Positions 8,787-18,665 of a stretch of 64,000 bases of DNA are shown one piece after another. This DNA is from Caldilineales bacterium. GTDB lineage: Bacteria > Chloroflexota > Anaerolineae > J102. Made by a program: the position numbers and the translations under genes. Under the pieces are notes generated by a model, which saw nothing but the letters and a program-made list of their open reading frames with translations, was not told the origin of the DNA and did not search any database. How positions within the stretch are numbered: the stretch's first letter is position 1; each line of letters opens with the position of its first letter. The stretch spans positions 62,001 to 126,000 of the forward strand of contig JAGFJG010000053.1 in assembly GCA_024102915.1 (NCBI GenBank). Direction: 5' to 3'.

Positions 8787-10739
8787 ATGAATGCAGTTAG
8801 AAATCGACATTTTTTCGTGACCGATGTGCTCTTCCTCTCGTTGGCCGTCTATGTGACTTTTGTTCTTCGACTTGAACGATTTGATATTGACATCTATTGG
8901 CGGGGGATGTTCGTCTTTGCACTGATCACGGTTGTGGTAGTGCCAATAGTTTTCAGACAGGCAGGCGTCTATTCACGATACTGGCGCTATGCTTCAATCG
9001 AAGAAGTGGTGCTGCTTACGGCAACTGTCAGCCTTGCCGTCATTGTCACCGGTATTCTCAGTCTGATAGTAGCGGAGGTCGGCCTGGTTAACATTCATAT
9101 CCCCCGCTCGATACCTCTCATCTTCGTCTTCCTGGCTGTCACCGCGACCGCCTGCCCTCGATTGGCGATCCGAGTTTTCGATCAATTTAGCTTGTCGAAT
9201 AACAAGGTTCCATCCTCGGCGGAATCGGTGGCAATTATGGGCGCAGGGGATGCTGGTCTCATGATTGTGCGAGAGTTACAGCGCAATCCGCAATTGGGTA
9301 TGCGGGTGGTGGCATTCTTCGACGATGATCCCGGAAAGCACAATGTCCGCATTCACGGCATCCTCGTCCTGGGCGGGCGTAAGTCGATCCCCAAGATGGC
9401 GACCGCTTGGCGCTTTCGCAAAGTGATCATTGCGATGCCCACCGTCGCCGGCAGAGAAATTCGGGATATCGTGAACATTTGTGAACAGGCCGGTTTGCAA
9501 ACAATGACAATGCCGGGAATGTACGAGTTGATCGGCGGGCAGGTCAGTATCAATCAGCTTCGTAATATTGAGATTGAAGACCTCTTGCGACGGGATCCGA
9601 TTCAGACCGACATTCAATCGGTCAGGGAGCTTATCGCTGACGAATGCGTCATGGTGACGGGTGGCGGAGGTTCCATTGGCGCAGAGCTTTGCCGGCAGAT
9701 CTGGCGTTGCGCCCCCCGGCATTTGGTGTTAGTCGGCCACGGCGAGAACAGCGTATTCGACATCCACAACGAGCTTTGGACATCTCGCAACCGCCAGGGT
9801 GACTCGGTCGGTTCGGACGGCAGACCCCAGATAACGCCTGTCATCGCTGATATTCGTTTCCCCGATGCCATGCGCGCAGTCGTCCGCCAGTACAAGCCCT
9901 CGATCATCTTCCATGCCGCCGCCCATAAACATGTTCCCCTTATGGAGCGCAACCCCGACGAGGCCATCACCAACAACGTGCTGGGGACTTGCTATCTGTT
10001 GGAAGCGGCTCTGGCCGAGGGCGTCGAGCGTTTTGTCATGATCTCGACCGACAAAGCCGTGAATCCGACGAGTGTGATGGGTGCGAGTAAACGCGTTGCG
10101 GAGTTTCTTGTGCATCGCGCCGCCAGACAGAGCGGACGCCCTTACGTCGCCGTTCGCTTTGGAAATGTGCTTGGCAGTCGCGGCAGCGTCGTGAATACCT
10201 TCAAACAGCAGATCGCCAGAGGCGGCCCCGTCACCGTCACGCATCCTGATATGAAGCGCTTTTTCATGACAATCCCCGAGGCCGTGCAACTCGTCTTGCA
10301 GGCTTCGGTGCTTGGCAAAGGGGGGGAAGTCTTTCTGCTCGACATGGGAGAGCCTGTGCGGATCGAGGATCTGGCTCGTGACTTGATCGAACTTTCAGGG
10401 TACGATGTCGGCACGGATATCGAGATCGTTTACAGCGGCATTCGTCCGGGTGAGAAACTATTCGAGGAGTTGTTTGTGGAAGGTGAGGAATACACGAGAA
10501 CTCGCCATGAGAAGATTTTTATTGCCGGCAATGCCAGCTCATTCGTACCGAATGATTTGAGCAGCGGCCTGCTCACTTTGGAAAACGCCGCGCGCCGGCG
10601 TGATGCCGAAGCGATCAAACTCGCTCTGCACCGGTTGGTGCCCGAATACCATCCCGCTGACATTCAATCCGAAGCGATTACCTACGAAAAACTTCAGCGG
10701 GCAAAAGGCGGAAACGGCACATCCGCCCTGCGTGGCTAG
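8787..10739 (+). CDS. Membrane-bound UDP-HexNAc 4,6-dehydratase (WbpM/CapD/PglF family)
   Basis: 650 residues, typical of the long membrane-anchored form. Four hydrophobic segments fill the first 130 residues. A first Rossmann-like CoA-binding domain follows (GAGDAGLMIVREL), then the catalytic SDR domain with VTGGGGSIGAEL and IFHAAAHKHVPLME. The active site has STDKAVNPTSVMGASK, so Met replaces Tyr in the catalytic triad, as described for WbpM/FlaA1 dehydratases (SMK in place of SYK). It makes 4-keto-6-deoxy sugars for surface polymers. The start ATG follows the 300-base gap. Confidence 0.9.
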   Translation: MNAVRNRHFFVTDVLFLSLAVYVTFVLRLERFDIDIYWRGMFVFALITVVVVPIVFRQAGVYSRYWRYASIEEVVLLTATVSLAVIVTGILSLIVAEVGLVNIHIPRSIPLIFVFLAVTATACPRLAIRVFDQFSLSNNKVPSSAESVAIMGAGDAGLMIVRELQRNPQLGMRVVAFFDDDPGKHNVRIHGILVLGGRKSIPKMATAWRFRKVIIAMPTVAGREIRDIVNICEQAGLQTMTMPGMYELIGGQVSINQLRNIEIEDLLRRDPIQTDIQSVRELIADECVMVTGGGGSIGAELCRQIWRCAPRHLVLVGHGENSVFDIHNELWTSRNRQGDSVGSDGRPQITPVIADIRFPDAMRAVVRQYKPSIIFHAAAHKHVPLMERNPDEAITNNVLGTCYLLEAALAEGVERFVMISTDKAVNPTSVMGASKRVAEFLVHRAARQSGRPYVAVRFGNVLGSRGSVVNTFKQQIARGGPVTVTHPDMKRFFMTIPEAVQLVLQASVLGKGGEVFLLDMGEPVRIEDLARDLIELSGYDVGTDIEIVYSGIRPGEKLFEELFVEGEEYTRTRHEKIFIAGNASSFVPNDLSSGLLTLENAARRRDAEAIKLALHRLVPEYHPADIQSEAITYEKLQRAKGGNGTSALRG

Positions 10740-10891
10740 GCTGAAGGCCGGATTGTAGACAATCCACTGCCAAATTCAGGCGCTCTCGGAACGACGATCC
10801 CCCATCCTGAAACCAGGATTTTATTCGTCCTAGAAGTGAAAATACAGTTGGTATCGTTCTTTGTCGACAACCGGTTGGAGTTCTCCCCCTC

Positions 10892-11728
10892 ATGATTAAG
10901 AAACTGGCATCTATTTTTCTCATCCTTTCCGTACTCACCGGGCCGCTCTTGCTAGCCGCGCCATTGGTCGAGACTGTGTTAGCCGCCTGGTCAGCCCCGA
11001 CGGCGAACACCGCCGCCGTCGAAGCATTGCCCGGCGCGGCTGCCTACCTGGCTCCGCCCACCCTCCGGCCATCAACCACGCCATCGATCACACCGACATC
11101 AACCACTTCACCGGCCAACAACACGCCTACGTCAACGCCGAGCGGCACGAATAACACGCCGACGACGCAGCCGACCACGCCGGCTGCAACGACAACTCCG
11201 AGCACGCCAACAGCAATCCCCGCCACACTTACACCCGTACCTGCGACAAACACGCCGATCCCGCCCACGAAAACGCCAGCCGGGACTGCTACCCCCACGG
11301 CAACGTTTATCCCAGGCACGACGCCAACGCCTGTCCCGCCGACGCCGACGCCATTGCCGACAGAGGTTCAGCCGACTGCGCCGCCAGAGATCACCCCTCC
11401 GCCCGATGCGACCCCGACCGCCATTGACGTTCCGCCACCGGATACCGGCGAGAGTGGGCAGATTGAACAACAGCCGCCGCCAACAGCCTCACCGCCCGCG
11501 GGAGCGCAATCAGTCGGCGGCGTTGGGGGCGATGTCAATGTCCAGCAGATGTCCGACTCCAACCTTCCCCAGGCTCAGGACGAGTTACCCCGTATCGCGA
11601 CCAATCTCGAGGAAGAGAAGAACTCCACTGGCGGCTTCCGACCTGGCCCGCAGTTATTCCTGATATTGGGCGCTGCTGCCCTGGCCCTGGCCGCGGGATT
11701 GCTCATCTACTTGCGAAAACAACTTTAA
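10892..11728 (+). CDS. Secreted Thr/Pro-rich surface protein with C-terminal membrane anchor
   Basis: 278 residues. Signal peptide (MIKKL then a long hydrophobic core to about residue 33), then some 160 residues rich in Thr, Pro, Ala and Ser with TPT repeats, then a short Gln/Asn-containing region. The protein ends in a transmembrane helix followed by YLRKQL, the architecture of a stalk held in the membrane by its C-terminus. No LPxTG motif is visible. No function can be assigned. The mucin-like stretch may be O-glycosylated, which would fit the locus. A terminator follows at 11752. Confidence 0.65.
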   Translation: MIKKLASIFLILSVLTGPLLLAAPLVETVLAAWSAPTANTAAVEALPGAAAYLAPPTLRPSTTPSITPTSTTSPANNTPTSTPSGTNNTPTTQPTTPAATTTPSTPTAIPATLTPVPATNTPIPPTKTPAGTATPTATFIPGTTPTPVPPTPTPLPTEVQPTAPPEITPPPDATPTAIDVPPPDTGESGQIEQQPPPTASPPAGAQSVGGVGGDVNVQQMSDSNLPQAQDELPRIATNLEEEKNSTGGFRPGPQLFLILGAAALALAAGLLIYLRKQL

Positions 11729-11751
11729 CCTGTCGATTTCACCAACGCTCA

Positions 11752-11791
11752 GACGTCGGATCGCTTAATTATGATCCGGCGTCTTTTCTTG
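11752..11791 (+). terminator. Rho-independent-type terminator
   Basis: Stem GACGTCGGATC / GATCCGGCGTC (11 bp, one G-T wobble) with a 10-base loop, followed by TTTTCTTGT. It closes the transcription unit of the Thr/Pro-rich protein ahead of the glycosyltransferase gene. Confidence 0.75.
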
Positions 11792-11826
11792 TCTGAGAAT
11801 CTACACAGGAATGGTACAATACCTCA

Positions 11827-12927
11827 ATGGCCCGCGTGCTGCTTATTCGTTCCAGCACCCACCTGGGAGGAATCGAACGTCAACTCCTGGCGCATTGCCT
11901 GCAACTGCACAGCCTGGGCTGGACGCCGCAATTGGTTTGCCTTTACCGACGGCCGGGCGAGCACCCATTGGCTATGGCGGCAACGCAAGTGGGAGTCACC
12001 GCCCAGACGATCAATGATAGCGGGCCATTGAGTCTGGCGCCCTGGAATCATTTGCGAGAGATCACCGCTTCGTTCCGCCCTCGGCTTTTCCACAGTTGTG
12101 ATTATCGAAGTGATGTAATGGTTGCCGCAAAGGCGAGATCAAAACTCTGGGTCGCCGAGTCGCACGGCCATACCTGCCCAAATCGGCGGATGCGATTGTG
12201 GAATCGACTCGATCTCATGGCCTTGCGGCGGGCGGACCGGGTTATCTCAGTTTCCACTGCCTGGGAAACCGCCTTAGCGAGCCGCGGCGTTTCTGCCTCT
12301 CGGCTGCATACCATCGAGAACAGTCGTACTATCCTTCCCATCGCACCATTCTCCCCCTTACCTGTCATGTCTGGCGTCGGGCCACATCTTGTCTTCGCCG
12401 GTCGACGATCCCCGGAAAAAGGACTGAGTGACTTGCTGGCCGTCTGGCAGGATATTCGTGACTCTTATCCGCAAGCGCGCCTTTGGGTATTGGGCGATCC
12501 CGCCGCACGCGGGAAATATCGAAATCGTCTGGTTGGTTTGATGGATCAGCCTGGGATCACGAACTTGGGTTATCAGCCTGATGTGCGTCCGTGGCTAGCG
12601 CAGGCTGATGCCGTCATCGTGCCGTCGCGCGCGGAGGCCTGGGGCATGACCGCATTCGAGGCGCTTTGCCTGGGGACGCCCGTAATCGCCACCCGGGTGG
12701 GCGGGTTGCCGAACCTGTGCCGGGACGCCCCGCACGCCTGGCTGATCCCGGACGTTTCCTCTTCAGCATTGCTGGCGGGTCTGGCGGCGGTACTGAACCC
12801 ATCCTTCCCGCGCGGCTCCGAGCTGGGTGCAAGCTATCTGGCCCAGCCGCGCTTCGATCCCGAACTGCGCACGCAAAAATTCCTGCATCATTACGAATCT
12901 GTCCTCGAACTTCGTGCAACAGACTGA
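11827..12927 (+). CDS. Glycosyltransferase family 4 (GT-B fold)
   Basis: 366 residues. The N-terminal acceptor domain starts with the LGGIERQL loop typical of GT4. The C-terminal donor domain has FAGRRSPEKGLSDLL and the E-x7-E region SRAEAWGMTAFEALCLGTPVIA, the retaining GT4 signature. Donor and acceptor cannot be read from sequence. It is followed 7 bases later by the O-antigen-ligase-like gene, so the two probably act on the same glycan. The ATG lies only about 6 bases after a TACAAT box, so the real 5' end is unclear. Confidence 0.88.
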   Translation: MARVLLIRSSTHLGGIERQLLAHCLQLHSLGWTPQLVCLYRRPGEHPLAMAATQVGVTAQTINDSGPLSLAPWNHLREITASFRPRLFHSCDYRSDVMVAAKARSKLWVAESHGHTCPNRRMRLWNRLDLMALRRADRVISVSTAWETALASRGVSASRLHTIENSRTILPIAPFSPLPVMSGVGPHLVFAGRRSPEKGLSDLLAVWQDIRDSYPQARLWVLGDPAARGKYRNRLVGLMDQPGITNLGYQPDVRPWLAQADAVIVPSRAEAWGMTAFEALCLGTPVIATRVGGLPNLCRDAPHAWLIPDVSSSALLAGLAAVLNPSFPRGSELGASYLAQPRFDPELRTQKFLHHYESVLELRATD

Positions 12928-12934
12928 CCCACGC

Positions 12935-15424
12935 ATGTCTCGACGTCGCTCCACATCCGCTCCGGCGCTGCTCCAACTCGATCTGAGTTCGGCGGCATTA
13001 CTTGTCGCCCTCGTCGCCGTCCCGGCCTATTTCAACGCCCAGAGCGGGGCCAGCTTCGAACCAGATAAGGGCGCAATACTGCGAACCCTGGCGCTTTTGG
13101 CCGCGATTTCGGTCGCAATCGGTTGGGTTCAGGCATGGCGATCGGGCCAACGCCCAAAGCTGTCCGGACTCGATCCCTCGCTCGTCCTGCTGTGCGCATT
13201 CGTGATCGTGGTCGGGTTATCGACCGCATTCGGGGCCGACAGCACAACCAGTTTTGGGGGCAACTATGATCGAGGTTATGGGGCATTGACGATTGCGGCC
13301 TGGGCGGTCATGGTCTACGTTGCGTTTTTGGGGGCACGTCGTCTGGGCGTGTGGTTATTCGTCGACGTGATTGCCTTGTCCGCCGCAGCCCCGGCGCTGT
13401 ATGGACTGCTGCAGATCCTCGGATTCGATCCGGTGACAGGGCAATCCGTCAGCTTCGTGCTGGGGCAGCGCGCATCCGCCAGCCTGGGCAATCCCCTCTT
13501 CCTGGGCGATTTTCTATTGCTTGTCGTTTTGTTGTTGGCGGCTCGGATTGTGGTCGGGCCGCCTCTAGACCGCCTGCGCCGGATGGGACTGCTTGGTTAT
13601 CTGGCGTTGCTGGCGGCGGCGCTGATCGCAACAGGCAGTCGCAGCGCCTATCTGGGATTGGTCGTCGCACTCGTCTTTTTGTTGGTCGCCTGGGGTTACC
13701 AGGAACGCAGACGACGGGCTAAGGCGGCGGGGATCATTGTGGCGGCGGCGGGATTGTTGGTCTTGTTATTGGCCTGGGCGACGCCGAATCTGCTTCCGGC
13801 CAGACTGAGCGATCTCTTCGCCAGCGGGGGAACCGGCGGGCAGCGACTGCTCTTCTGGCAGGCCGTGATCGATCTCGTGCGCGACAGACCGGCGCTGGCC
13901 TTGACCGGGATTGGCCCTGACGCCCTGCCTTTGGGGCTGGCCCCCTACCTGCCGGCGACGCTCGCCCATTTCGAGCCGGACTGGGTTTTCCGCATCCCCG
14001 ATAGAGCGCATACCTTGCCGCTCGATCTGGTCGGGGAGACGGGCTTCTTGGGCCTGATTGCCCTTTCGCTGTTTTGGGCCAGCCTGATCGCCCGGATCAC
14101 CCCGTCGCTCCCGGTCCGTCACTCCTCCCTCATCAAGATAATCGTTCCGATCGGCGGCGCTATCCTGTTTGCAACGCTCGCCGCCATGTTGATTGGATTG
14201 CCCGCCGCGCCTCTTGGCTTCACGACCGGATTTCTGGCGGGCGCTTTTCTGCCCTATCTCTTTGGCCTGGGCCGGGGCGAGCAAGCATCTGAGCGGCTCT
14301 CACCTCTCGCCCCATTCCTGTTGGCGGCGCTGGCCGGGCGCTGGTTCCTGCTCGGTTTCAGTTTCCGCACACATGCTCCTGACCTGGTATTTGCGATCGT
14401 GGCCGGGTTAGCGTTGCTGGAACCATGGGGCGGGATTCGAGAAAAACCGGTCTCGTCGGCGAACTGGGATGATTCACTCAGCCGGTTGGCCGGGAGCGCA
14501 GCCGCAGTATTCGCCTTCAGTCTTGCCAACGCTATGCCGCCAGCCATGCTGTTGTGGTTGAGCGGCGCCTTTCTGTTGGTTTTCCTGGTCATAATCCTGA
14601 GTCGTGCTCCCGGCCAGATGCGCGCAAAAGGGCTTTCTTTCATCCTGCCCACGCTCTTGCTCCTCCCGGCGATCTGGTTGAATCGCACTACCGGCGTGTC
14701 AGCGTGGCTGGCCTATTCCTGGTTCTGGCTCTGGCTGCTGGGGCTGTGCGTGTGGTTATTGCCGTCGCCATCCCGGCGCAAAGGTCTGGCTATCGCTGCC
14801 CTCTCCATCCCCCTGGCATTGCTCCTCAGCCTGCCCGTCTATGGCGATATCGCCTTCAAAACGGCGCTGCTGAAACCCAATGAGGAGGCGGTTCGGACTG
14901 AATCCCTCAACCGGGCTTTCCTGCTCAGCCCTCACGACGACATCCTGGCGATCAGCATTGTGCCCACGGAAAATCAATTCCTGCCGTTCGACGCCGACCT
15001 CGATCATCCGCAGGCCGTCCGCATCCGGGAGCTGTATGAGCGCGCGATAGCCGCTCAGCCGCTCGCGCCCGAACCCGTCATGCTCTATGCCGAATGGTTG
15101 CGCCAGCGCGCGGCCGGCGATCCGAATGCGACCGCACTCGCTCTCGAACAGTACGCTCGTGGGCTGGCGTTATCGCCCAACGATATCCAGGCGCGCAATA
15201 GTCTGGCGGTGCTGCACGAATCGACCGGGGCTGATGCCACCGCCGAAGATGAACTGCGTGATCTGCTGGCGGTCGATCCGCTATACGGCCCGACCTACCT
15301 CAATCTGGCGGAAATCCAGCGCCGCCGCGGGGACATCGAAGCCGCTCGCCAGACCCTGACCTCCGGCGTCCGAAACGTGTTCTGGTGGCCGGCACTACAG
15401 CAGGCGCTCGACGCATTGCCGTGA
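12935..15424 (+). CDS. O-antigen ligase/Wzy-like polytopic membrane protein with C-terminal TPR region
   Basis: ATG 12935 is preferred because the longer reading overlaps the glycosyltransferase gene by 100 bases. About 829 residues with a dozen or more hydrophobic helices. A large periplasmic-type loop contains PDRAHTLPLDLVGETGFLGL, the H-containing motif seen in Wzy_C/O-antigen ligases. Roughly the last 180 residues are soluble and built of TPR-like helical pairs (NPLAVLHE-type, DPLYGPTYLNLAEIQRRRGD). Such ligase-TPR fusions polymerise or attach glycans, or glycosylate proteins. Which of these it does is open. Confidence 0.82.
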   Translation: MSRRRSTSAPALLQLDLSSAALLVALVAVPAYFNAQSGASFEPDKGAILRTLALLAAISVAIGWVQAWRSGQRPKLSGLDPSLVLLCAFVIVVGLSTAFGADSTTSFGGNYDRGYGALTIAAWAVMVYVAFLGARRLGVWLFVDVIALSAAAPALYGLLQILGFDPVTGQSVSFVLGQRASASLGNPLFLGDFLLLVVLLLAARIVVGPPLDRLRRMGLLGYLALLAAALIATGSRSAYLGLVVALVFLLVAWGYQERRRRAKAAGIIVAAAGLLVLLLAWATPNLLPARLSDLFASGGTGGQRLLFWQAVIDLVRDRPALALTGIGPDALPLGLAPYLPATLAHFEPDWVFRIPDRAHTLPLDLVGETGFLGLIALSLFWASLIARITPSLPVRHSSLIKIIVPIGGAILFATLAAMLIGLPAAPLGFTTGFLAGAFLPYLFGLGRGEQASERLSPLAPFLLAALAGRWFLLGFSFRTHAPDLVFAIVAGLALLEPWGGIREKPVSSANWDDSLSRLAGSAAAVFAFSLANAMPPAMLLWLSGAFLLVFLVIILSRAPGQMRAKGLSFILPTLLLLPAIWLNRTTGVSAWLAYSWFWLWLLGLCVWLLPSPSRRKGLAIAALSIPLALLLSLPVYGDIAFKTALLKPNEEAVRTESLNRAFLLSPHDDILAISIVPTENQFLPFDADLDHPQAVRIRELYERAIAAQPLAPEPVMLYAEWLRQRAAGDPNATALALEQYARGLALSPNDIQARNSLAVLHESTGADATAEDELRDLLAVDPLYGPTYLNLAEIQRRRGDIEAARQTLTSGVRNVFWWPALQQALDALP

Positions 15425-15434
15425 AGCGCACGCG

Positions 15435-16448
15435 ATGACCGTCGATCCCCCTTTGGTCACCATCGCGATTCCTGTTTGGAATGAATCCGAGCTTTTGCCG
15501 GGGCTTCTGCGTGATTTGCGCGCTCAAACTTATGCCGATGACCGGCTGCAAATCCTGATTCTGGATGGCGCTTCGACCGATGGCACTTTGGCGTTGGCGC
15601 AAGATGCCGCACGGGCCGACAGCCGCATCGAGGTGCTGAATAATCATCGTCGCAACGCCGCCGCCGCCCTTAACCTGGCGTTGGCGCAGGCGCGTGGGCA
15701 GTATCTCGTGCGCCTCGATGCGCGTACTCGTCCGGCGGCGGATTACGTACAGCGCTGTGTGGACAGATTAACTGAGGGGCGTTGGGCTGGCGTTTCCGGG
15801 CCGCAGAGGGCCACCGGCGACTCCCAGGCGGGCCAGACGTATGCCCTGGCTCTGAACCATCCCTTTGGCGTGGGACGGCCGCAATACCGGCGGGCGACTC
15901 AGCCGGTCGAGAGCGAGACCCTCTACCTGGGCGCGTATCCAGTCGCGCAATTGCGTTCGATTGGCGGATGGGACGAGGAAATGCAGGCCAACGAAGATTA
16001 TGAGATGAACATGCGTCTCCGGCGCAGCGGCGGTCGCCTGTTCGTCGATCCAGCCATTCGTTCCGACTATCTGGTCAGGGATAACCTGCTGCAATTGGCG
16101 CAGCAATATGCTCGCTATGGCGCCTGGCGCACCGTCACATGGCGGCGTCATCCCGGCGCCATGCGATTGCGACATGCCATCCCCGCCCTGTTTGTGCTGG
16201 CCCTGGCTTTGGCCTTACTGGCCCTGCCGTGGTCGCTCTGGCCCCTGGCAATGATGGCTCTCCCTTACCTTCTCGTCGATTTGATCGTCAGCCTGCAACT
16301 GGGTCTGCGGCACAGATTGTCGGCGATCCCGCGGCTGCTAATCACATTTCCTGCCATCCATCTCGCCTGGGGGTTCTCTTTCTGGCGGGCGCTCGTACGA
16401 CCGCCCGCATCGCCTGCAACGGCAAATGAGCCAACCCGTCCCGCCTGA
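15435..16448 (+). CDS. Glycosyltransferase family 2 with membrane tail
   Basis: 337 residues. GT-A fold start VTIAIPVWNES, then LDGASTDGT and a DxD-like RLDARTRP, then NEDYEMNMRLRR, which corresponds to the ED/x-R-L-R catalytic region of GT2. Two to three hydrophobic segments at the C-terminus anchor it, as in ExoA-type enzymes. It sits 10 bases after the polymerase/ligase gene, in the same operon. The sugar is unknown. Confidence 0.87.
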   Translation: MTVDPPLVTIAIPVWNESELLPGLLRDLRAQTYADDRLQILILDGASTDGTLALAQDAARADSRIEVLNNHRRNAAAALNLALAQARGQYLVRLDARTRPAADYVQRCVDRLTEGRWAGVSGPQRATGDSQAGQTYALALNHPFGVGRPQYRRATQPVESETLYLGAYPVAQLRSIGGWDEEMQANEDYEMNMRLRRSGGRLFVDPAIRSDYLVRDNLLQLAQQYARYGAWRTVTWRRHPGAMRLRHAIPALFVLALALALLALPWSLWPLAMMALPYLLVDLIVSLQLGLRHRLSAIPRLLITFPAIHLAWGFSFWRALVRPPASPATANEPTRPA

Positions 16449-16487
16449 TTCCGCCACCCCTGATTTCGCCCCTCCTGCGGAAAGCCC

Positions 16488-16493
16488 TATAAT
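16488..16493 (+). promoter_or_regulatory. Probable -10 box (TATAAT) for small gene-obg-nadD unit
   Basis: A consensus TATAAT lies 38 bases before the small gene at 16526. No good -35 is visible about 17 bases further up. Confidence 0.4.
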
Positions 16494-16525
16494 GGCCCCA
16501 AATTGTTTTGGAGAATAAAGCACGA

Positions 16526-16717
16526 ATGACATCAAACACAACCAGCAATCTTATTACCGAGGCTAAGGCCGTTCAGCAGAAATTGCAGCAACTTTGGGCG
16601 GACGAGGGCGTGGAGCAGCTTGAGATTTTCCTCGATCCCGGCATCTTCACCGTTCTGGCCGAAATCAAAAAAGTCAGCCTCGACTTCATCGGTCGTGTGG
16701 CCGAGTTGGAAGATTGA
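16526..16717 (+). CDS. Small conserved-looking protein upstream of obg
   Basis: 63 residues from ATG 16526; the TTG at 16508 is less likely. A GGAGAATAA sequence lies some ten bases upstream. The product is acidic and helical (KAVQQKLQQLW...VEQLEIFLD) with no motif I know. It precedes obg by 22 bases and probably shares its promoter. Hypothetical. Confidence 0.55.
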   Translation: MTSNTTSNLITEAKAVQQKLQQLWADEGVEQLEIFLDPGIFTVLAEIKKVSLDFIGRVAELED

Positions 16718-16739
16718 ACCGTCCTGACTGGCTCGACTT

Positions 16740-18008
16740 ATGTTCGCTGATCAAGCAAAAATCAATGTAAAGGCTGGCGACGGCGGAAATGGCGTCGTCG
16801 CGTTCCGCCGCGAGAAATTTGTGCCGCGCGGCGGGCCTGCGGGCGGCAATGGCGGCAGGGGCGGCGATGTTTTTCTGGTCGCCAGCCCCCACCTCAACAC
16901 GCTTTTTCCCTTCACGCGCAAGGTGCATTTCAAAGCCACACGCGGCGCGCACGGCAGCGGTTCCAACAAGCATGGCGCTTCGGGCAATGATCTCGATATC
17001 GAGGTCGCGCCCGGCACCCTCGTCACCGATGCCGACAGCGGTGAGTACCTGGGCGAATTGCTGAATCCGGGCGACCGGTTGCTGGTGGCCCAGGGCGGTC
17101 GCGGCGGTCGCGGCAATGCCGCCTTTCGCTCGGCCATCAATCAGGCTCCGCACATGGCGGAAAAGGGCGAGCCGGGTGAGGAGCGCTGGCTGCAATTAGA
17201 GTTGAAGCTGATCGCCGATATCGGCATCATCGGCGTGCCTAATGCGGGCAAAAGCACGCTGCTCTCGGTCGTCACGCGGGCCAAGCCGAAGATAGCCGAT
17301 TACCCGTTCACCACGCTGGAGCCGAATCTCGGCGTCGCTATCGTCGATTATCAGGACATCGTGCTCGCCGACATTCCCGGCCTGATCGAAGGGGCGCACA
17401 GCGGGGCCGGATTGGGGCTGCAATTTCTGCGGCACATCGAGCGCACGCGATTGGTCATCCATCTGCTGAATGGCATCAGTCCCGATCCGCTTGGCGACTT
17501 TGAAGTCATCAATCAGGAGTTGGAGTTATTCAAGCCGCATCTCGCCGACACGCCGCAGATCGTCGTCGTGAACAAGATGGACATCCCCGAGGTGCGTGAG
17601 CGCTGGCCCGAACTGCGTGATTCGCTGGCGGCAATGGGCGTTGAGCCGATGTCAATCAGCGCTATCACCGGCGAGAATGTGCAGGAATTATTGCGTCTGG
17701 CCGCAAAGATGTTGGGCGAATTGCCTCCGCCGCCGCAGGAAGCGAGACCGCCGATCCACGTGCCGGTCGATGAGGAATATTTCGAGATCGAGCAGGCGGA
17801 TGACGGCTGGGTCGTGCACGGCAAACGCATCGAACGCATCGCCGCCATGACCAACTGGGAATACTACGAGGCGATCATGCGCTTCCAACGCATCCTGGAG
17901 GCGCTGGGGATATCGGAGGCGCTGGAGGACGCGGGCGTGCGCGAAGGCGATACCGTTTTCATCGGCGATACGGCATTGACCTGGAGCTATGATCCCTTTG
18001 CCGACTGA
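16740..18008 (+). CDS. obg: GTPase Obg/CgtA
   Basis: 422 residues in the usual three parts. The Gly-rich N-terminal Obg domain starts [25 protein letters not shown]. The G domain follows, with G1 GVPNAGKST, switch [10 protein letters not shown]3 DIPGLIEGA and G4 NKMD. The last 80 residues form the C-terminal OCT domain. Obg couples GTP to ribosome assembly and stress responses. nadD overlaps its end by 20 bases, so the two are coupled. Confidence 0.97.
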   Translation: MFADQAKINVKAGDGGNGVVAFRREKFVPRGGPAGGNGGRGGDVFLVASPHLNTLFPFTRKVHFKATRGAHGSGSNKHGASGNDLDIEVAPGTLVTDADSGEYLGELLNPGDRLLVAQGGRGGRGNAAFRSAINQAPHMAEKGEPGEERWLQLELKLIADIGIIGVPNAGKSTLLSVVTRAKPKIADYPFTTLEPNLGVAIVDYQDIVLADIPGLIEGAHSGAGLGLQFLRHIERTRLVIHLLNGISPDPLGDFEVINQELELFKPHLADTPQIVVVNKMDIPEVRERWPELRDSLAAMGVEPMSISAITGENVQELLRLAAKMLGELPPPPQEARPPIHVPVDEEYFEIEQADDGWVVHGKRIERIAAMTNWEYYEAIMRFQRILEALGISEALEDAGVREGDTVFIGDTALTWSYDPFAD

Positions 18009-18612
18009 TACACCGCGGCGAATCGGGCTATTAGGCGGCACATTTGATCCGGTGCACATCGGCCACCTCATTCTGGCCGAAAGCGCCCGCGTCGCCCTCA
18101 ATCTGGATCACGTCTTTTTCGTCCCCGCCGCCGCTCCGCCGCACAAACAGGGCATCGTTATCAGCCCGGCGGAACACCGGCTGGCTATGCTGGAATTGGC
18201 GGTTGCCGGTAACGCTGATTTCTCGGTTTCACGGCTCGATATCGAACGTCCTGGCCCGCATTACACCGCCGATCTGCTGGAAATGATGCTGGCGCAGTCG
18301 CCGCATGATCAGGAATTGTGGTTTCTGATGGGGATGGATTCGCTCATCGACCTGCCGACCTGGCGCGACCCCGACCGCATCCGGCGGCTCGCTCGGCTGG
18401 CCGTCGCCATGCGTCCGGGCTATGATCCCGACTGGGCGAGCCTGGAAGCGGCGTTGCCGGGCATCCTCAGTGAGATTACATTGTTGGATGTGGCGGGCGT
18501 CTATGTCTCAGCCAGCGACTTACGTAAGCGCGCCGGCGCGGGCGAGAGCATTCGTTATCTGGTTTCCGATGCGGTGCGAGATTACATCGCCGCCCATGCG
18601 TTGTATCGATGA
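17989..18612 (+). CDS. nadD: Nicotinate-nucleotide adenylyltransferase NadD
   Basis: 207 residues, the normal length. [15 protein letters not shown] is the nucleotidyltransferase HxGH motif. [10 protein letters not shown] matches the NadD consensus. SASDLRKR near the C-terminus stands for the usual ISST.IR signature. It makes deamido-NAD from nicotinate mononucleotide and ATP. The ATG lies inside the end of obg, with GGAG six bases upstream. Confidence 0.95.
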   Translation: MIPLPTDTPRRIGLLGGTFDPVHIGHLILAESARVALNLDHVFFVPAAAPPHKQGIVISPAEHRLAMLELAVAGNADFSVSRLDIERPGPHYTADLLEMMLAQSPHDQELWFLMGMDSLIDLPTWRDPDRIRRLARLAVAMRPGYDPDWASLEAALPGILSEITLLDVAGVYVSASDLRKRAGAGESIRYLVSDAVRDYIAAHALYR

Positions 18613-18614
18613 GA

Positions 18615-18650
18615 AGGTGAAGGATATCGAATCTCCGATATCCAATACCT
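18615..18650. terminator. Inverted repeat between convergent nadD and M42 peptidase
   Basis: Two 15-base arms (18615-18629 and 18636-18650) pair at 12 of 15 positions. The inner 8 bp, GGATATCG/CGATATCC, are perfect. The tract also shows a 7-base rhythm (ATATCGA, ATCTCCG, ATATCCA, ATACCTG). There is no T-run, so it is a possible bidirectional terminator or one of the heptad repeats described elsewhere. Confidence 0.45.
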
Positions 18651-18665
18651 GTTCCCTTACCCCAA

